A stretch of 64,000 nt of DNA from Planctomycetaceae bacterium (GCA_006969385.1 CP030884.1:3962249-4026248), one strand, 5' to 3'; shown: positions 1 to 9,115, counted from the stretch's first letter. A program made the numbers and translations. Notes: generated from the sequence alone by a model not told the origin.

Positions 1-168
1 GATGCGTTATCCTCTCTGGATTCTACCCGCAAGTTGCGAGCGTTGCGAGTGGAAAATGCGAATTATATAAACCGCTAAATCAACGAGCGAATCCCTGCGG
101 TAGACCGTCGTTGTTCGGTATCGACCGGCTGTTTGCTGATGCCACAGCGCAGGCTTCGCGAGGAATCG
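1..168. other. Left-edge region with no complete gene
   Basis: No convincing complete ORF lies here. The minus-strand FtsL-like gene ends at 169. Reading the minus strand toward the window edge, a purine-rich AGAGAGG lies about 10 bases from position 1 and could be the ribosome binding site of the next gene downstream. In other bacteria that gene would be a division transpeptidase (ftsI/pbp), but it lies outside the window, so this is inference from gene order only. Confidence 0.3.
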
Positions 169-435
169 TCAATTGCCAAGTCTCGAAGCGGGCGGATTGG
201 CTGTTGGTGCCAAATCGATACCCAAGGCGGCAGCGCGATCGCGAATGGCCTGAGGTTCGCGCATCTGTGCCAGCTCGATTTCAATCGACCAAAGTGATTG
301 TTCGAGTTTGATCGACTGGCTGTGTAATCCTTGGATGCGATGAGCCGACCGCGCGCCGGCACCGCGGATCAGGACCAGGCTTAGGCCCAGCACCATGAGA
401 ATCAGCAATATCAGTAACGCGCGGGGTACGGTCAT
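169..435 (-). CDS. FtsL-like cell-division membrane protein
   Basis: This 88-residue protein has a short N-terminus, one hydrophobic segment at about residues 6-24 and then a charged, heptad-like stretch at about 35-72 that could form a coiled coil. That is the architecture of FtsL, the bitopic divisome protein that pairs with FtsB/DivIC in the periplasm. FtsL sequences are poorly conserved, so the call rests on topology, size and position downstream of rsmH, where ftsL sits in the dcw cluster. The gene starts with ATG 18 bases after the LysM gene ends and is probably co-transcribed with it. A generic small membrane protein is the alternative. Confidence 0.6.
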   Translation of the reverse strand: MTVPRALLILLILMVLGLSLVLIRGAGARSAHRIQGLHSQSIKLEQSLWSIEIELAQMREPQAIRDRAAALGIDLAPTANPPASRLGN

Positions 436-453
436 CTTGTTGCTTGCATGCCG

Positions 454-1635
454 TTATTCGGCAAGTTCGCGGGAAAACGTCACCGAGTTATTCGACGGAG
501 CGGCCGATCGAGGTGCTGAACTCGACGCACTGGTCGGTTCGGTTTCGAGAATCGGCAAGCGAATTTTGATACCCGGCTTGAGCGTGTTCTTATCCGGCAG
601 GATGTCTTTGTTGATCTTGTAAATTTTGAGGTAGTGTCGTGTGCTGCCGAGTTCGCGTTGCGAAATGCCGCTGAGCGTGTCTCGATCCTTCACCTGATAC
701 CAAATGAAATCGCGATTGTCGGTCGACGTGTGGTCGATAAGACGCTTATCTTCCGGGCGCGGCTCGGTCTTGGGAAGCGGCACGCGCGGTGTACGGTCGT
801 CGATGCGTGTCGGCTGCTTCATGGCCACCTTCACGGCGGCTACATCTGTGACCGGCACGAATGCGACCGTGTCCTGCGCGTTAAGGCCCGGAATCTTCAG
901 GATGTCGCCGGCGCGGACGGAGTTGACCGACTCGAGCACCTCGCGATTGACATCGAAGATGGCGTTGATGCGAGCGGGCGTCGAGCGACCAAAATACTTG
1001 GATGCGATCTTACTAATGCTTTCGCCGGCTTTGACTTCGTGCGTGGCGATGATCTTCGGACGCATTTCGACCGGCGGCGTTTTGGGTTGCAGATCAACGG
1101 GCGTGGTGTTGTCCGTTTTGATCAGGTCCTCTTCCGGATCGGCTTCGATCGGCAGCACGAGGCTCGCTTCGGGCGTGCGACGGGTGGCGATGGCCACAGC
1201 TTCCTCGAGCGAGATCGTGTCTTCACCCGGTTGCGGGCCGAAGTCGTTTTCGCGCGAGAGGTCGACTTCGGTTTCCGGCAGCCTCGCCATGTTTAGCCGT
1301 TGCACGACCGTGTCGGGCAACGGGGGGACGTCATCGTTGATGCCGGGGATGGGCTGACCGACCGGCTCTTCCTCTTCGAGCATGATCGGGCCCGAACTGC
1401 GCGTGTGGTAGTTGGGGCGGATCGACTTGAGCGCCGGCTCGACCGGGAAGGCACCGTCACCAGCCAGTGGCTGACGCGCGGCGGGGATTTCCACTTCGCT
1501 ATTGCCCGGACGGGCATCGGCGATGGTCAGCCCATTGGGCGCGACCGTCTTGGCACCTTTCTCCGACAAGATGATGGCGAAGAGAATGATGAATGTCAGA
1601 CCGACAAGAAGACCGACTTTCGTTTCCTTGGTCAC
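454..1635 (-). CDS. Membrane-anchored protein with two LysM domains
   Basis: The protein has 393 residues. A hydrophobic anchor spans about residues 8-24, followed by a long Pro/Glu-rich linker. Two LysM domains follow at about 198-249 (HEVKAGESISKIA) and 311-363 (YQVKDRDTLSGIS); the tail after 370 is Ser/Ala-rich. LysM domains bind the GlcNAc-containing glycan of peptidoglycan, so this is probably a periplasmic, cell-wall-binding protein. The GTG start is supported by GGAGG about 10 bases upstream. It sits between rsmH and an FtsL-like gene, where classical dcw clusters have nothing, which suggests a role in division or septal wall synthesis. No hydrolase or peptidase domain is visible. Confidence 0.8.
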   Translation of the reverse strand: MTKETKVGLLVGLTFIILFAIILSEKGAKTVAPNGLTIADARPGNSEVEIPAARQPLAGDGAFPVEPALKSIRPNYHTRSSGPIMLEEEEPVGQPIPGINDDVPPLPDTVVQRLNMARLPETEVDLSRENDFGPQPGEDTISLEEAVAIATRRTPEASLVLPIEADPEEDLIKTDNTTPVDLQPKTPPVEMRPKIIATHEVKAGESISKIASKYFGRSTPARINAIFDVNREVLESVNSVRAGDILKIPGLNAQDTVAFVPVTDVAAVKVAMKQPTRIDDRTPRVPLPKTEPRPEDKRLIDHTSTDNRDFIWYQVKDRDTLSGISQRELGSTRHYLKIYKINKDILPDKNTLKPGIKIRLPILETEPTSASSSAPRSAAPSNNSVTFSRELAE

Positions 1636-1687
1636 TGGGATGTACCTCCGTGTACGGCGAGAATCGTAGATCAGACGCCGACGAGGT

Positions 1688-2596
1688 TCAAGGGTCCGCT
1701 AATAATTCCTGTTCCATGACCCTTAGTTTGGCGGAACGGCTTCGCGGATTGGCGGCACATTCCGCCTCGCTCGGGGCTAATGGTTTCTTCGTCAGGATGC
1801 GGCATTTTCCTTCACGCGCCGCTTCCTTATATGCGGACTTTACCAGCCGATCCTCCCCACTGTGGAAGCTGATGATGGCCAGCCGACCGCCGGGGCGCAG
1901 GTGCTGCGGGGCGGTGGCCAGCAGCGCTTCGAGGGCGGCGAGTTCCTGATTGACCTCCATCCGCAGGGCCATAAACACGCGGGTAGCGGGGTGAATCTTC
2001 TTGTGACCGCCGCCGCCGGGCACCGTCGAAGCGACCACCCGCGCGAGAGCCATGGTGCTGTTGATGCGCATTTGGCGGCGGGCCTGCACAATGCGTTTGG
2101 CGATTTTGCGACTGTGCTTTTCTTGCGCGAGGTTCCAAAAGAGATCGGCGAGTTTGCCTTCGGGCCAGGCGTTGACGATGTCGGCGGCCGTGAGCTTGAG
2201 GCGATCATCGAGCCGCATATCGAGCGGGCCTTCGCGATCGAAACTCAGGCCGCGCTCGGCGTCGTCGAGTTGGCTGCTGCTGATGCCGAGGTCGGCAAGG
2301 ATGAAGTCGGCCTTCTCGATTTCGAGGGATTCGAAAGCAGCGGGCAGGTCGGCAAAGTTGCTGCGGTAAAGCATAAGCCGGTCAGCGTGGGAGGCGTGAC
2401 GCTGTTCGACGTACGCGAGATTGTCGGCATCGACATCGAGACCGATCACGCGGGCGTCCGGGCAGCGCTCCAGCATCATGCCGATGTGGCCGCCGCGCCC
2501 GGCAGTGCAGTCAACCAGTATCGCGCCGTCGTGGGTCGGAAGGTAGGCGGCGATTTCGTCGACGAGAATTGGGATGTGACCGGGATCTACAGACAT
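1688..2596 (-). CDS. rsmH: 16S rRNA (cytosine(1402)-N(4))-methyltransferase RsmH
   Basis: RsmH (MraW) methylates N4 of C1402 in the decoding centre of 16S rRNA using S-adenosylmethionine. From the ATG at 2596 the product has 302 residues, a normal length. It begins with HIPILVDEI, followed by the SAM-binding VDCTAGRGGH motif, then ADLGISSSQLD, RGLSFDREGPLDMRLD and, near the C-terminus, ISFHSGEDRLVK, all family signatures. The frame stays open upstream to 2737, but that extension overlaps the preceding gene and resembles nothing in the family, so the internal ATG, preceded by AGG, is preferred. It lies between bshC-like and LysM/ftsL-like genes on the same strand. Confidence 0.95.
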   Translation of the reverse strand: MSVDPGHIPILVDEIAAYLPTHDGAILVDCTAGRGGHIGMMLERCPDARVIGLDVDADNLAYVEQRHASHADRLMLYRSNFADLPAAFESLEIEKADFILADLGISSSQLDDAERGLSFDREGPLDMRLDDRLKLTAADIVNAWPEGKLADLFWNLAQEKHSRKIAKRIVQARRQMRINSTMALARVVASTVPGGGGHKKIHPATRVFMALRMEVNQELAALEALLATAPQHLRPGGRLAIISFHSGEDRLVKSAYKEAAREGKCRILTKKPLAPSEAECAANPRSRSAKLRVMEQELLADP

Positions 2597-2652
2597 TACG
2601 AGCCTGTTATGGCGCGAATGGGGGGAGTTGGCAAGTGTGAGATGCGGGTGGA

Positions 2653-4236
2653 TTAAACGTCGATGGCCGCGACGCGTTGTTTGATATCGCTGGCCAATGC
2701 TCTTAACGACGCGGCGGGGTATAAGCCGACAAACCATTCGCGTTGTGCGGCGATGCGATTTTGACGCACACCGGCTTGCAGGTCGTCGATTTTCTTTTGC
2801 GTGGTGGCGCGTTCGTCGGCCAAGATTTGCTCGAGGTCGGCGTTAGCGCGACGGATGTCGTCATAGGCCTCTCGCCGGGCGGCGCGATTCTTGCGGTCGT
2901 TGATGGCGAACAGGCGCGAGCGTTCGATGGCGGCGGTGCGTTGGGCGAGAAGCGTGGCGTGTTGCGCCGCTTGCGGGTCGGTCAGAAAACGCTGCGGATT
3001 AAAACGGAGGTCGCGCAATTTCAATTGTGCCGCGCGGAGGTGATCCTTCGCGTCATCGATCATCGGCAACGGTAACCGCAAGGTGGCGGAGGCGCAGGTG
3101 TAAGCGGGCGGTTCGATATTCCATAGCTTCGCGAGCAAGCCGTCCGTCACGGCGTCGTACTTGGCACCACCGATGCCGTGCACAAACAGGTCGCACTCGA
3201 ACAGGCGGTAGTATGCTGTTTGAGCGATCGCGCGCGGGCGCAGTTGCCAATCGCCGAGCAAAGCGCCAATTCCAGCGGCTGGATTGCGGACGAGATCCTC
3301 GATTGCGCCCGTTCCAATGCGTTGATCTTCGGCGAATATCTGGATCGCATCGTCCTTCGTTGCTACCCATAGCCGTCGCCGCACGTGGCAGCTGTTGAGT
3401 AACCAAAACGGCAGCTCAATGCGGTCATCGCGCGCATCGAGGTCTGGCATCGGATGGCGTGTGCCGTGCATACGGCGCAGACGTCGATAGTCAGCGAGTG
3501 CCGCGTTGTAGGCGGCGCGAAACGCGTTCGCATTGCGAAGGATTTCAACGGTGAACGCAGCCGCGGCATCAGAGCGCGGCTGTGCGAAATCAAAGATGTC
3601 GGTGATGCGATGATAGGTCGGGACGGTGATGCCGAGATGGGTGTCTAGCGCTGTCATGCCCGCCTGCCAGCGGCTGACGTAGTCGCGCTGTTCGCATTGC
3701 AAAAATGCGTCGCGAAACTCGTCAAGAAGCGCTTCATCCGCGCCGCATGATTCGTGCAGGGCGGCGAACAAGTTGTCGTATGCTTGCGGTGCAACGTCTG
3801 TCATGCACTCATACGGCTCTGCGGCGGTGGTACCTTCGAGGCGATGGTTGCGTTGCGTGAGTTCGCCCGCCTGCTTTGTCGGGTACGCAATCGAAAAAGA
3901 CGCCGGCGCATCGGCATCGACGACGAGCATCTCTTGCTTGGTGTGTAGGCGGTTTGCGAGTGCGGCGACGAGCGCGTTTTTGATCCACACGCCGGGATGG
4001 AAGAATTTCGGCTGATGGCCCGAGGCAATGATCGGTTGATCGCTAGGCTGCGACCACTCGCCAAACGGGCGGTTGCAAATCTCAAACTCGTAGCTACGCC
4101 GTCGGCGCACGTTCTCTTCCAGCAAACGCGGCCACTCGTCGAGCGCGGGCCATATCAATAACTCACCGTTCCGTGCGGGTGCGGCCAATCGATCGATTTG
4201 CTGATGCGTCGAGTTGGGGGCGGTCACCGAGGGCAT
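2653..4236 (-). CDS. BshC-like protein (putative bacillithiol cysteine-adding enzyme)
   Basis: The protein has 527 residues, close to the size of BshC, the enzyme that adds cysteine to glucosaminyl-malate in the last step of bacillithiol synthesis. The segment IIASGHQPKFFHPGVWIKN at about residue 70 resembles the BshC VVTGQQxGLxxGPxYTxxK motif. A later segment (QTAYYRLFECDLFVHGIGGAKYD, about 340-365) sits where BshC has its PTLAFIAGPGEINYW region, and the C-terminus is charged and helical as in BshC. Similarity is distant, so substrate and function are not secure. Context helps: in Bacillus subtilis bshC also precedes the mraZ-rsmH-ftsL block. No BshA or BshB is in this window. Confidence 0.5.
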   Translation of the reverse strand: MPSVTAPNSTHQQIDRLAAPARNGELLIWPALDEWPRLLEENVRRRRSYEFEICNRPFGEWSQPSDQPIIASGHQPKFFHPGVWIKNALVAALANRLHTKQEMLVVDADAPASFSIAYPTKQAGELTQRNHRLEGTTAAEPYECMTDVAPQAYDNLFAALHESCGADEALLDEFRDAFLQCEQRDYVSRWQAGMTALDTHLGITVPTYHRITDIFDFAQPRSDAAAAFTVEILRNANAFRAAYNAALADYRRLRRMHGTRHPMPDLDARDDRIELPFWLLNSCHVRRRLWVATKDDAIQIFAEDQRIGTGAIEDLVRNPAAGIGALLGDWQLRPRAIAQTAYYRLFECDLFVHGIGGAKYDAVTDGLLAKLWNIEPPAYTCASATLRLPLPMIDDAKDHLRAAQLKLRDLRFNPQRFLTDPQAAQHATLLAQRTAAIERSRLFAINDRKNRAARREAYDDIRRANADLEQILADERATTQKKIDDLQAGVRQNRIAAQREWFVGLYPAASLRALASDIKQRVAAIDV

Positions 4237-4298
4237 ACCAGATGCAGGAGTTTTTTAACGACTGTCTAAATTGCGGTCACCGACAACGCCGCGTACGT

Positions 4299-5051
4299 CT
4301 AACTCTCGTCGAGGCTCATGCACGGGCTCTGTTTGGCACCGACTCGGCGCACTGCGTTGACGCGCTGTCGTTCGCAATCGAATACGTCGAGGTAATGTTG
4401 TTCGCGCGCCTCGGGGTTGTCGAGCATGCCGCCGAAGTGGCGATTGGGGTCGTTATAGATGAGCGCGACAGGCAACTCGGTAATGCGTAGCCCATGATGA
4501 TGGGCCTGTACCCAAAACTGCATCGGGAAGGCATATCCCGGAATCGTGAGCGTGAGTTTCTCGAGCGCTTCGACGCGATATGCCTTAAAACCGCAGAACG
4601 AATCGGTCAGCGACAAGCCCAACTCGCGATTGATCATCTGCGTTATTCGTTGATTGATACTGCGGCGATCGTCGGGCGCTTCGGTATTGCCCGGAAGCGT
4701 TTTCAAGTACCGCGAGCCGGAGATGACGTCGATATCGCCGCGCGCGGCGCGTTCGAGGAACATCGGAATAAACTCGGGTTCGTGTTGGTCGTCGCAGTCG
4801 ATGGTAATCAGCCAGTCGTAATCGTGTACCGACGCGTAATTGAACGCGTCAATGAGGCTCTGGCCGTAGCCGCGATTTTCCGGATGCGTAATTACGGCGA
4901 CATCGGGATCGGCGGCGAGGAGACGGGGCGTCTCGTCGGTCGAGCCGTCGTCGATGGCCAAGACGTCGCAGCCGATTTCTTTGATGCGTTGCAATACTGC
5001 GGGGATGTAGCCGGCTTCGTTGAAGATGGGGATCGCGATAAGGGTCTTCAT
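4299..5051 (-). CDS. Family 2 glycosyltransferase (dolichyl-phosphate mannosyltransferase-like)
   Basis: From the ATG at 5051 this is a 250-residue cytosolic-type GT2 enzyme. The N-terminus MKTLIAIPIFNEAGYI is the classical GT2 opening, followed by DDGSTDET at about 34-41, a DCDDQHEP metal/nucleotide-sugar motif at about 84-91, GSRYL and DSFCGFKAYR. No C-terminal membrane segment is present, unlike many polyisoprenyl-phosphate transferases. It probably moves a sugar from a nucleotide donor to a lipid or glycan acceptor; the acceptor cannot be read from sequence. The ORF is open to 5111, but the extra 20 residues lack family similarity. It ends 62 bases before the bshC-like gene. Confidence 0.85.
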   Translation of the reverse strand: MKTLIAIPIFNEAGYIPAVLQRIKEIGCDVLAIDDGSTDETPRLLAADPDVAVITHPENRGYGQSLIDAFNYASVHDYDWLITIDCDDQHEPEFIPMFLERAARGDIDVISGSRYLKTLPGNTEAPDDRRSINQRITQMINRELGLSLTDSFCGFKAYRVEALEKLTLTIPGYAFPMQFWVQAHHHGLRITELPVALIYNDPNRHFGGMLDNPEAREQHYLDVFDCERQRVNAVRRVGAKQSPCMSLDES

Positions 5052-5212
5052 AGGAGGGGATCGCCTCGCGTTGCTTACGCCGCTGGGGCCGTGCCTGCGA
5101 TTGGTTCGCATCCGCGTGCGAGCCGTTGGTCGAGATTGTAGTCATCGTCGGCAGCAGAAACGAATGGCGGCGCAAGTGTTTTTCTGCTTTGGGCTTATAA
5201 CGGTTTTTTCTG

Positions 5213-5932
5213 TCAGCCGCAGGCTGCCGTCGCGAACTCGGCCAGACTGGTAAATGTGAGATCGGGCGTAACCGGCTTGCTTGGCGATTTGGTGGCACCG
5301 CCGGTGGCACGACCGTGGCGGCGGTCGATCCAGACGCTGGAGATTCCGAGCGCTTGGGCGGGTACGTGGTCGTGATAGAGGCTTTGGGCCACATGTACGA
5401 GTTGCGTGCGGTCGATGGACTGCGCGGCGAGCCAGTCAAAGGCGGCCCGGAAATGACCGTGGTCGGGTTTGTAGGTGCCGGTGTCTTCGGCGGTGATGAC
5501 GGCATCGAATTCGACGCCGAGTTGTTGGTTGGACGCGGCGAACGATGCGCGATCGATGTTGGAGAGGATGACGAGGCGAAAGTTCTGCTTGAGTTGTGTC
5601 AAGGCGGCGGCTGAATCGTCAAAGGCGGGCCAGTTGGGGACCGACGTTCCGAGAGCGTCTTCTTGGTCGGGTGTGGTAACGACGCCGAGCGCCCTGCCGA
5701 GTTCGCGCATCGATTGGCGTAAGACGTCTGGATAAGGCAGCGAAGGATCGGCGGTTTGTACAAGCGGCTCGGCCACGGCAAAGGCGGCGAGCAGGCCTTC
5801 GTCGGCGATATCGAGTTCGTGTTCGTCGGCCCAGGGGCGCAGCACGTTGAGAATGCCGGTTTCCCAGTCGATGAGCGTGCCGTAACAGTCGAAGCTGAGG
5901 ACGGATGTCTGGTTGAAGTCGATGGTGGTCAC
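5213..5932 (-). CDS. HAD-superfamily hydrolase, haloacid dehalogenase type II-like
   Basis: The core product starts at a GTG at 5932 and has 239 residues; the frame is open to 6022 but the added residues are not family-like. Motif I is SFDCYGTLIDW, with the nucleophilic Asp at residue 15, the typical L-2-haloacid dehalogenase form. Motif II is VILSNIDRA, and the Lys/Asp motifs appear around TAEDTGTYKPDHGHF and HVAQSLYHDHVPA. The C-terminal ISSVWIDRR is also family-typical. Such enzymes hydrolyse C-halogen bonds or small phosphoesters in the cytosol; the substrate is unknown. It is transcribed alone, about 160 bases upstream of the GT2 gene. Confidence 0.85.
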   Translation of the reverse strand: MTTIDFNQTSVLSFDCYGTLIDWETGILNVLRPWADEHELDIADEGLLAAFAVAEPLVQTADPSLPYPDVLRQSMRELGRALGVVTTPDQEDALGTSVPNWPAFDDSAAALTQLKQNFRLVILSNIDRASFAASNQQLGVEFDAVITAEDTGTYKPDHGHFRAAFDWLAAQSIDRTQLVHVAQSLYHDHVPAQALGISSVWIDRRHGRATGGATKSPSKPVTPDLTFTSLAEFATAACG

Positions 5933-6549
5933 AGTGTTTTTGGTCGTTGAGCCTGGTGATGTTTGTGGATTATAAAATATTGCGTTGATATGGTGGGTCA
6001 AGGGTGGGTGTGTTGAGGGCAAATTGGCGGCGTTCAGTGGTGATTGGAAGAGTTTCCCTCGTCCTTAACAGGACGCGAAGATTGTTTTTGATCGCCAAAC
6101 GCAGCAGTGAACTGCTGGGCAATTATCGTTCGGCCCCTACCGGGGGCGGATGGTTTGGGAGCTGCGTTGAGGTTGCATCTAGATTTGCGGTCTCTTGAAG
6201 AGGAATTGAAAATTATGCGGCGTTAAGATCAAAGTTGGTGGGTGGGTAAGTAAGCGGTTTCGTGGATGGGAAATTAAGCTGCGTGAATAGCAAAGTTGGT
6301 GGGTGGGTATGTAAGCGAGGCGGTGGATAGGTAGATAATGGGCATTGGAATCAAAGTTGCGAATGTGGCGAATGATTCATGGGGGGAATTAGCCATTTTC
6401 GTTGTATCTCATACCTCAAATCTCAAATCCGAAATTTCAAATCTCAAATTTCAGATTGCAAATTTTTATTCCAGACTCTCAGGTCTCGAGTCCTAAATTT
6501 TAGGCCCCAAGCCCCAAGCCCCACGCCTCACACTCCAAGCCCCAAGCCT
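5933..6549. repeat. Non-coding stretch with direct and simple repeats
   Basis: No credible gene is present in about 600 bases. A 28-base near-identical direct repeat (CAAAGTTGGTGGGTGGGTAW...) occurs at 6230-6257 and 6291-6318, a period of 61 bases, with weaker similarity continuing into GTGGATRGG. From about 6411 to 6470 the sequence is an AT-rich run of AAATCTC/AAATTTC variants, and from about 6504 to 6550 a GC-rich run of CCCCAAGCC variants. These look like slippage-prone intergenic repeats, not protein-coding sequence. Confidence 0.7.
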
Positions 6550-7683
6550 TTACCGCGGCCCGTTGACGATCAAGAATTTGACGGACTGCTTCAGCCATTG
6601 TCGTTCTTTCTTCTCAAGTGCAACCCCAAGTTTGAAAGATTTTTCATCGCTGCGAACCACCACGTCATCCCCTTCGACGACGACCTCCACGATCTTGTCA
6701 TTCGCGATCGTGCGTGACCATTGGCCGACGGCGAAGCTGCGGGTGTGTTTGAGGCTGGTCGCGCTGATGGCGACCTCTTCGCGGCTGAGCAGGAAAACGA
6801 TGCCGGGCAAGATCACATATAAAACGGCGACGACAGGGGCGGCGTAAATGATGGGGTGCCACCAAGCCGCGCCGGCTTTATCCGTAAGCGAATCGAGCCA
6901 ATTGCGCAGGTAATATGCCGTGCCACCGAGTGAGGCACCGTAGAGAACGAGCAGAAAAAGCAGGCCGGTGATGCCTTCGCGGATCATCGACTTCGAAGGC
7001 CTCGGAATTCGAATCAGCGTGGCATTGGGTTGTTCGATTACCTCGAACCGCTCGCCGCCAGCTTGGGTGGGCCAGGTAGTCGATTCGCCCAAGCGTTGGC
7101 TGCGTTGTTTAAGCGATTGATCGAGTTCGTTAGGGCTGCGAACGCTCGGCTCGTTGCTGGTGGCGTCGTGCAGGTCGATGCCGATCGTGCCCGCAATCTG
7201 CTCGGCCACCGCCCGTGCAGCTCGATAGCCAAATCGATCGCATACGTCGATCTCCTGTTGCGGACCGAGCAGGCGAATCATGTACGTGGGGTGGCTTCCG
7301 CCGTCATCGGTCGCGCGGCGCTCGGATACCTGTAGGAAGAGTTCGACGTGATCGAAATCCTTAAATGAAACGCGCTCGCGTTTCCAGGCGAGCCATTGGC
7401 CATATTTAATGCGAACGATGCTCTTGAACGGATCGACGATGACGACGTGGCCGGACAGCGTGAGTAGCAATCCGAGAACGGCAAAGGCAAACGGAATTGC
7501 CGCACAGATCGCGGCTAGAACGCGCGGCCAGAAGGAGAAGTCGTCACCCCCAGCAAATGCGACGTACAGTAGGCCGCCGGTCATGACCAGCCCGAATGCG
7601 AGAAATCCGAGCCCGACCAAAATGGCCATGCCGCCGTAGCGATAGGTGAGTTTCTTGTTTGTTGATCTTGGTGGGCTGCTCAT
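6550..7683 (-). CDS. Hypothetical membrane protein with four membrane segments
   Basis: The 377-residue protein has two hydrophobic segments near the N-terminus (about 17-43 and 52-75), a soluble region of about 150 residues with a PH-like pattern (DPFKSIVRIKYG), two more hydrophobic segments (about 240-260 and 273-295) and a soluble C-terminal domain. I do not recognise the family. The two-TM plus soluble-domain unit seems to occur twice, which could reflect an internal duplication. It is transcribed alone, upstream of the repeat-rich stretch, with no informative neighbour. Confidence 0.7.
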   Translation of the reverse strand: MSSPPRSTNKKLTYRYGGMAILVGLGFLAFGLVMTGGLLYVAFAGGDDFSFWPRVLAAICAAIPFAFAVLGLLLTLSGHVVIVDPFKSIVRIKYGQWLAWKRERVSFKDFDHVELFLQVSERRATDDGGSHPTYMIRLLGPQQEIDVCDRFGYRAARAVAEQIAGTIGIDLHDATSNEPSVRSPNELDQSLKQRSQRLGESTTWPTQAGGERFEVIEQPNATLIRIPRPSKSMIREGITGLLFLLVLYGASLGGTAYYLRNWLDSLTDKAGAAWWHPIIYAAPVVAVLYVILPGIVFLLSREEVAISATSLKHTRSFAVGQWSRTIANDKIVEVVVEGDDVVVRSDEKSFKLGVALEKKERQWLKQSVKFLIVNGPR

Positions 7684-7924
7684 GCTCTGGAGAGTAAGTG
7701 GTTACGTTCATCGACGATCAGTTTTCGATGATCAGCGTAACGGGCGAGCGAAGCAATGGCACTTATAGGTTTATCAGGAATTTATAAATGGCGGGCGAGC
7801 TTATCGAGGTGCGACTCTCATCAAAGCCGATTGTAATCATCGCATACAGCTTTGAGGGGCCTTAAGCCAATCGATGAACAATACCATTGGACCGTTAGCT
7901 CAAAGTCGCGGTTCGCCTAATCGC

Positions 7925-9115
7925 CTAATCGCCCGGCAGCATCACCCAAACCGAGGGACGACCGCAGTTACAGTGAACCGCGCGGGAGAGCAGGCCGAGG
8001 CAGCACCAAGACAGTGGCAACGCCATTCGCACGGCGTGATAGGCCCCGCGACCGAGGTTGGGCTGCATCGTCGCACGCAGGCGATTTTCGACCGACGGCA
8101 CCGGGTGAAATATCGCTTCGACGCCGGTCGGTCGCGCGGGCTCATCTTCCTGCAGTCGATCGAGTTTGCGGATGACGGCCTCGAGTTCGTTGCGACTGAC
8201 GCCGTTTTGCAATACATGCCGGTCGGCTTCGTACACGCCACGGCGACTGATGGTCGGTAATAACAGCAGTCCGACGAACGACCACAGCGTGAAGCAAAGG
8301 CCGATCGACACGATGCCGGCAACCGAACTGACAGCGCCACCCATAGCGTAGGTGCAGATGGTTAGCCCCATCAGGTTCCAGCCAAGTGCAACCATTAGGC
8401 CGCGGGTACGCGTGCCCGTGGTTCGTAGGGCCATCCGGCGCCGCAATTGAATGTCGAGCTCTTTGGGTGTGAGTACGCGAATCCAGTTTGCCGGAATGAC
8501 CAGTGTTTCGAAGCCCGGTAGTCCGGTGAAGCCACCGACAAAGCCGGGATCGGTTGACTCGACTGCAATGTACGATTGATTGCTAACGGCTGGTGCCAAT
8601 TCGGTGGGGAGAGCGGGATAGTCGCGCAGTCGCGCGGCCAGCCGCGCGAGGGGCAATTGGAACTGGGCGAAGCCCAACATCATCAGGCCCGCCGCACCTG
8701 CAAAACCGATCGCACCGAACAATCGACCGGCAGTGAGCAATAACATTCCAGAAGCAAGCATCACGGCGAAATGAATCGCGACGCCTCGAAGCCACTGGAT
8801 AAAAAACTGGCCAAAGGTGGTCGTGCTGCGGCCAAATTTTCTTGGCAAGATAAAGCCGCCAACGATGTCGCCGGGGATACTGAGAATGAGGTAGCAGGCG
8901 AGCAAAGCGGCAAAGACCGTCAAGGGGGATGCTGCCTCAAGGCCAAGCATGCTAATGATTGCCGGACCGCCCCCAATGCCAAGTAGAACTGTCGCCAGCA
9001 CCACGAAGAAACCGACGTTGGAGATTCCCAACCAGAGACGAGCGCGCGCATAGGTCATGAGCGGGCGAGCATCCGAGATAGGTCGCGAATTGGGATGGGA
9101 ACTGAGTTGCGTCAC
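7925..9115 (-). CDS. Membrane protein related to M48 peptidases but lacking HEXXH
   Basis: The product has 396 residues and starts at GTG with GGAGCC upstream. Hydrophobic segments lie at about 31-57, 66-90, 112-150, 240-262 and 266-286. The layout follows M48 (HtpX/Ste24-like) proteases: a loop PGFETLVIPANWIRVLTPKE before the metal site, an EAD triplet at 296-298 where M48 enzymes have the third zinc ligand, and FHPVPSVENRL at 336-346, resembling the M48 HPxxxERI box. The HEXXH helix, expected at about 223-230, reads QLRRRMAL, so zinc ligands are missing. It is probably a catalytically dead relative; the M48 link is my inference from motif order. Confidence 0.6.
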   Translation of the reverse strand: MTQLSSHPNSRPISDARPLMTYARARLWLGISNVGFFVVLATVLLGIGGGPAIISMLGLEAASPLTVFAALLACYLILSIPGDIVGGFILPRKFGRSTTTFGQFFIQWLRGVAIHFAVMLASGMLLLTAGRLFGAIGFAGAAGLMMLGFAQFQLPLARLAARLRDYPALPTELAPAVSNQSYIAVESTDPGFVGGFTGLPGFETLVIPANWIRVLTPKELDIQLRRRMALRTTGTRTRGLMVALGWNLMGLTICTYAMGGAVSSVAGIVSIGLCFTLWSFVGLLLLPTISRRGVYEADRHVLQNGVSRNELEAVIRKLDRLQEDEPARPTGVEAIFHPVPSVENRLRATMQPNLGRGAYHAVRMALPLSWCCLGLLSRAVHCNCGRPSVWVMLPGD

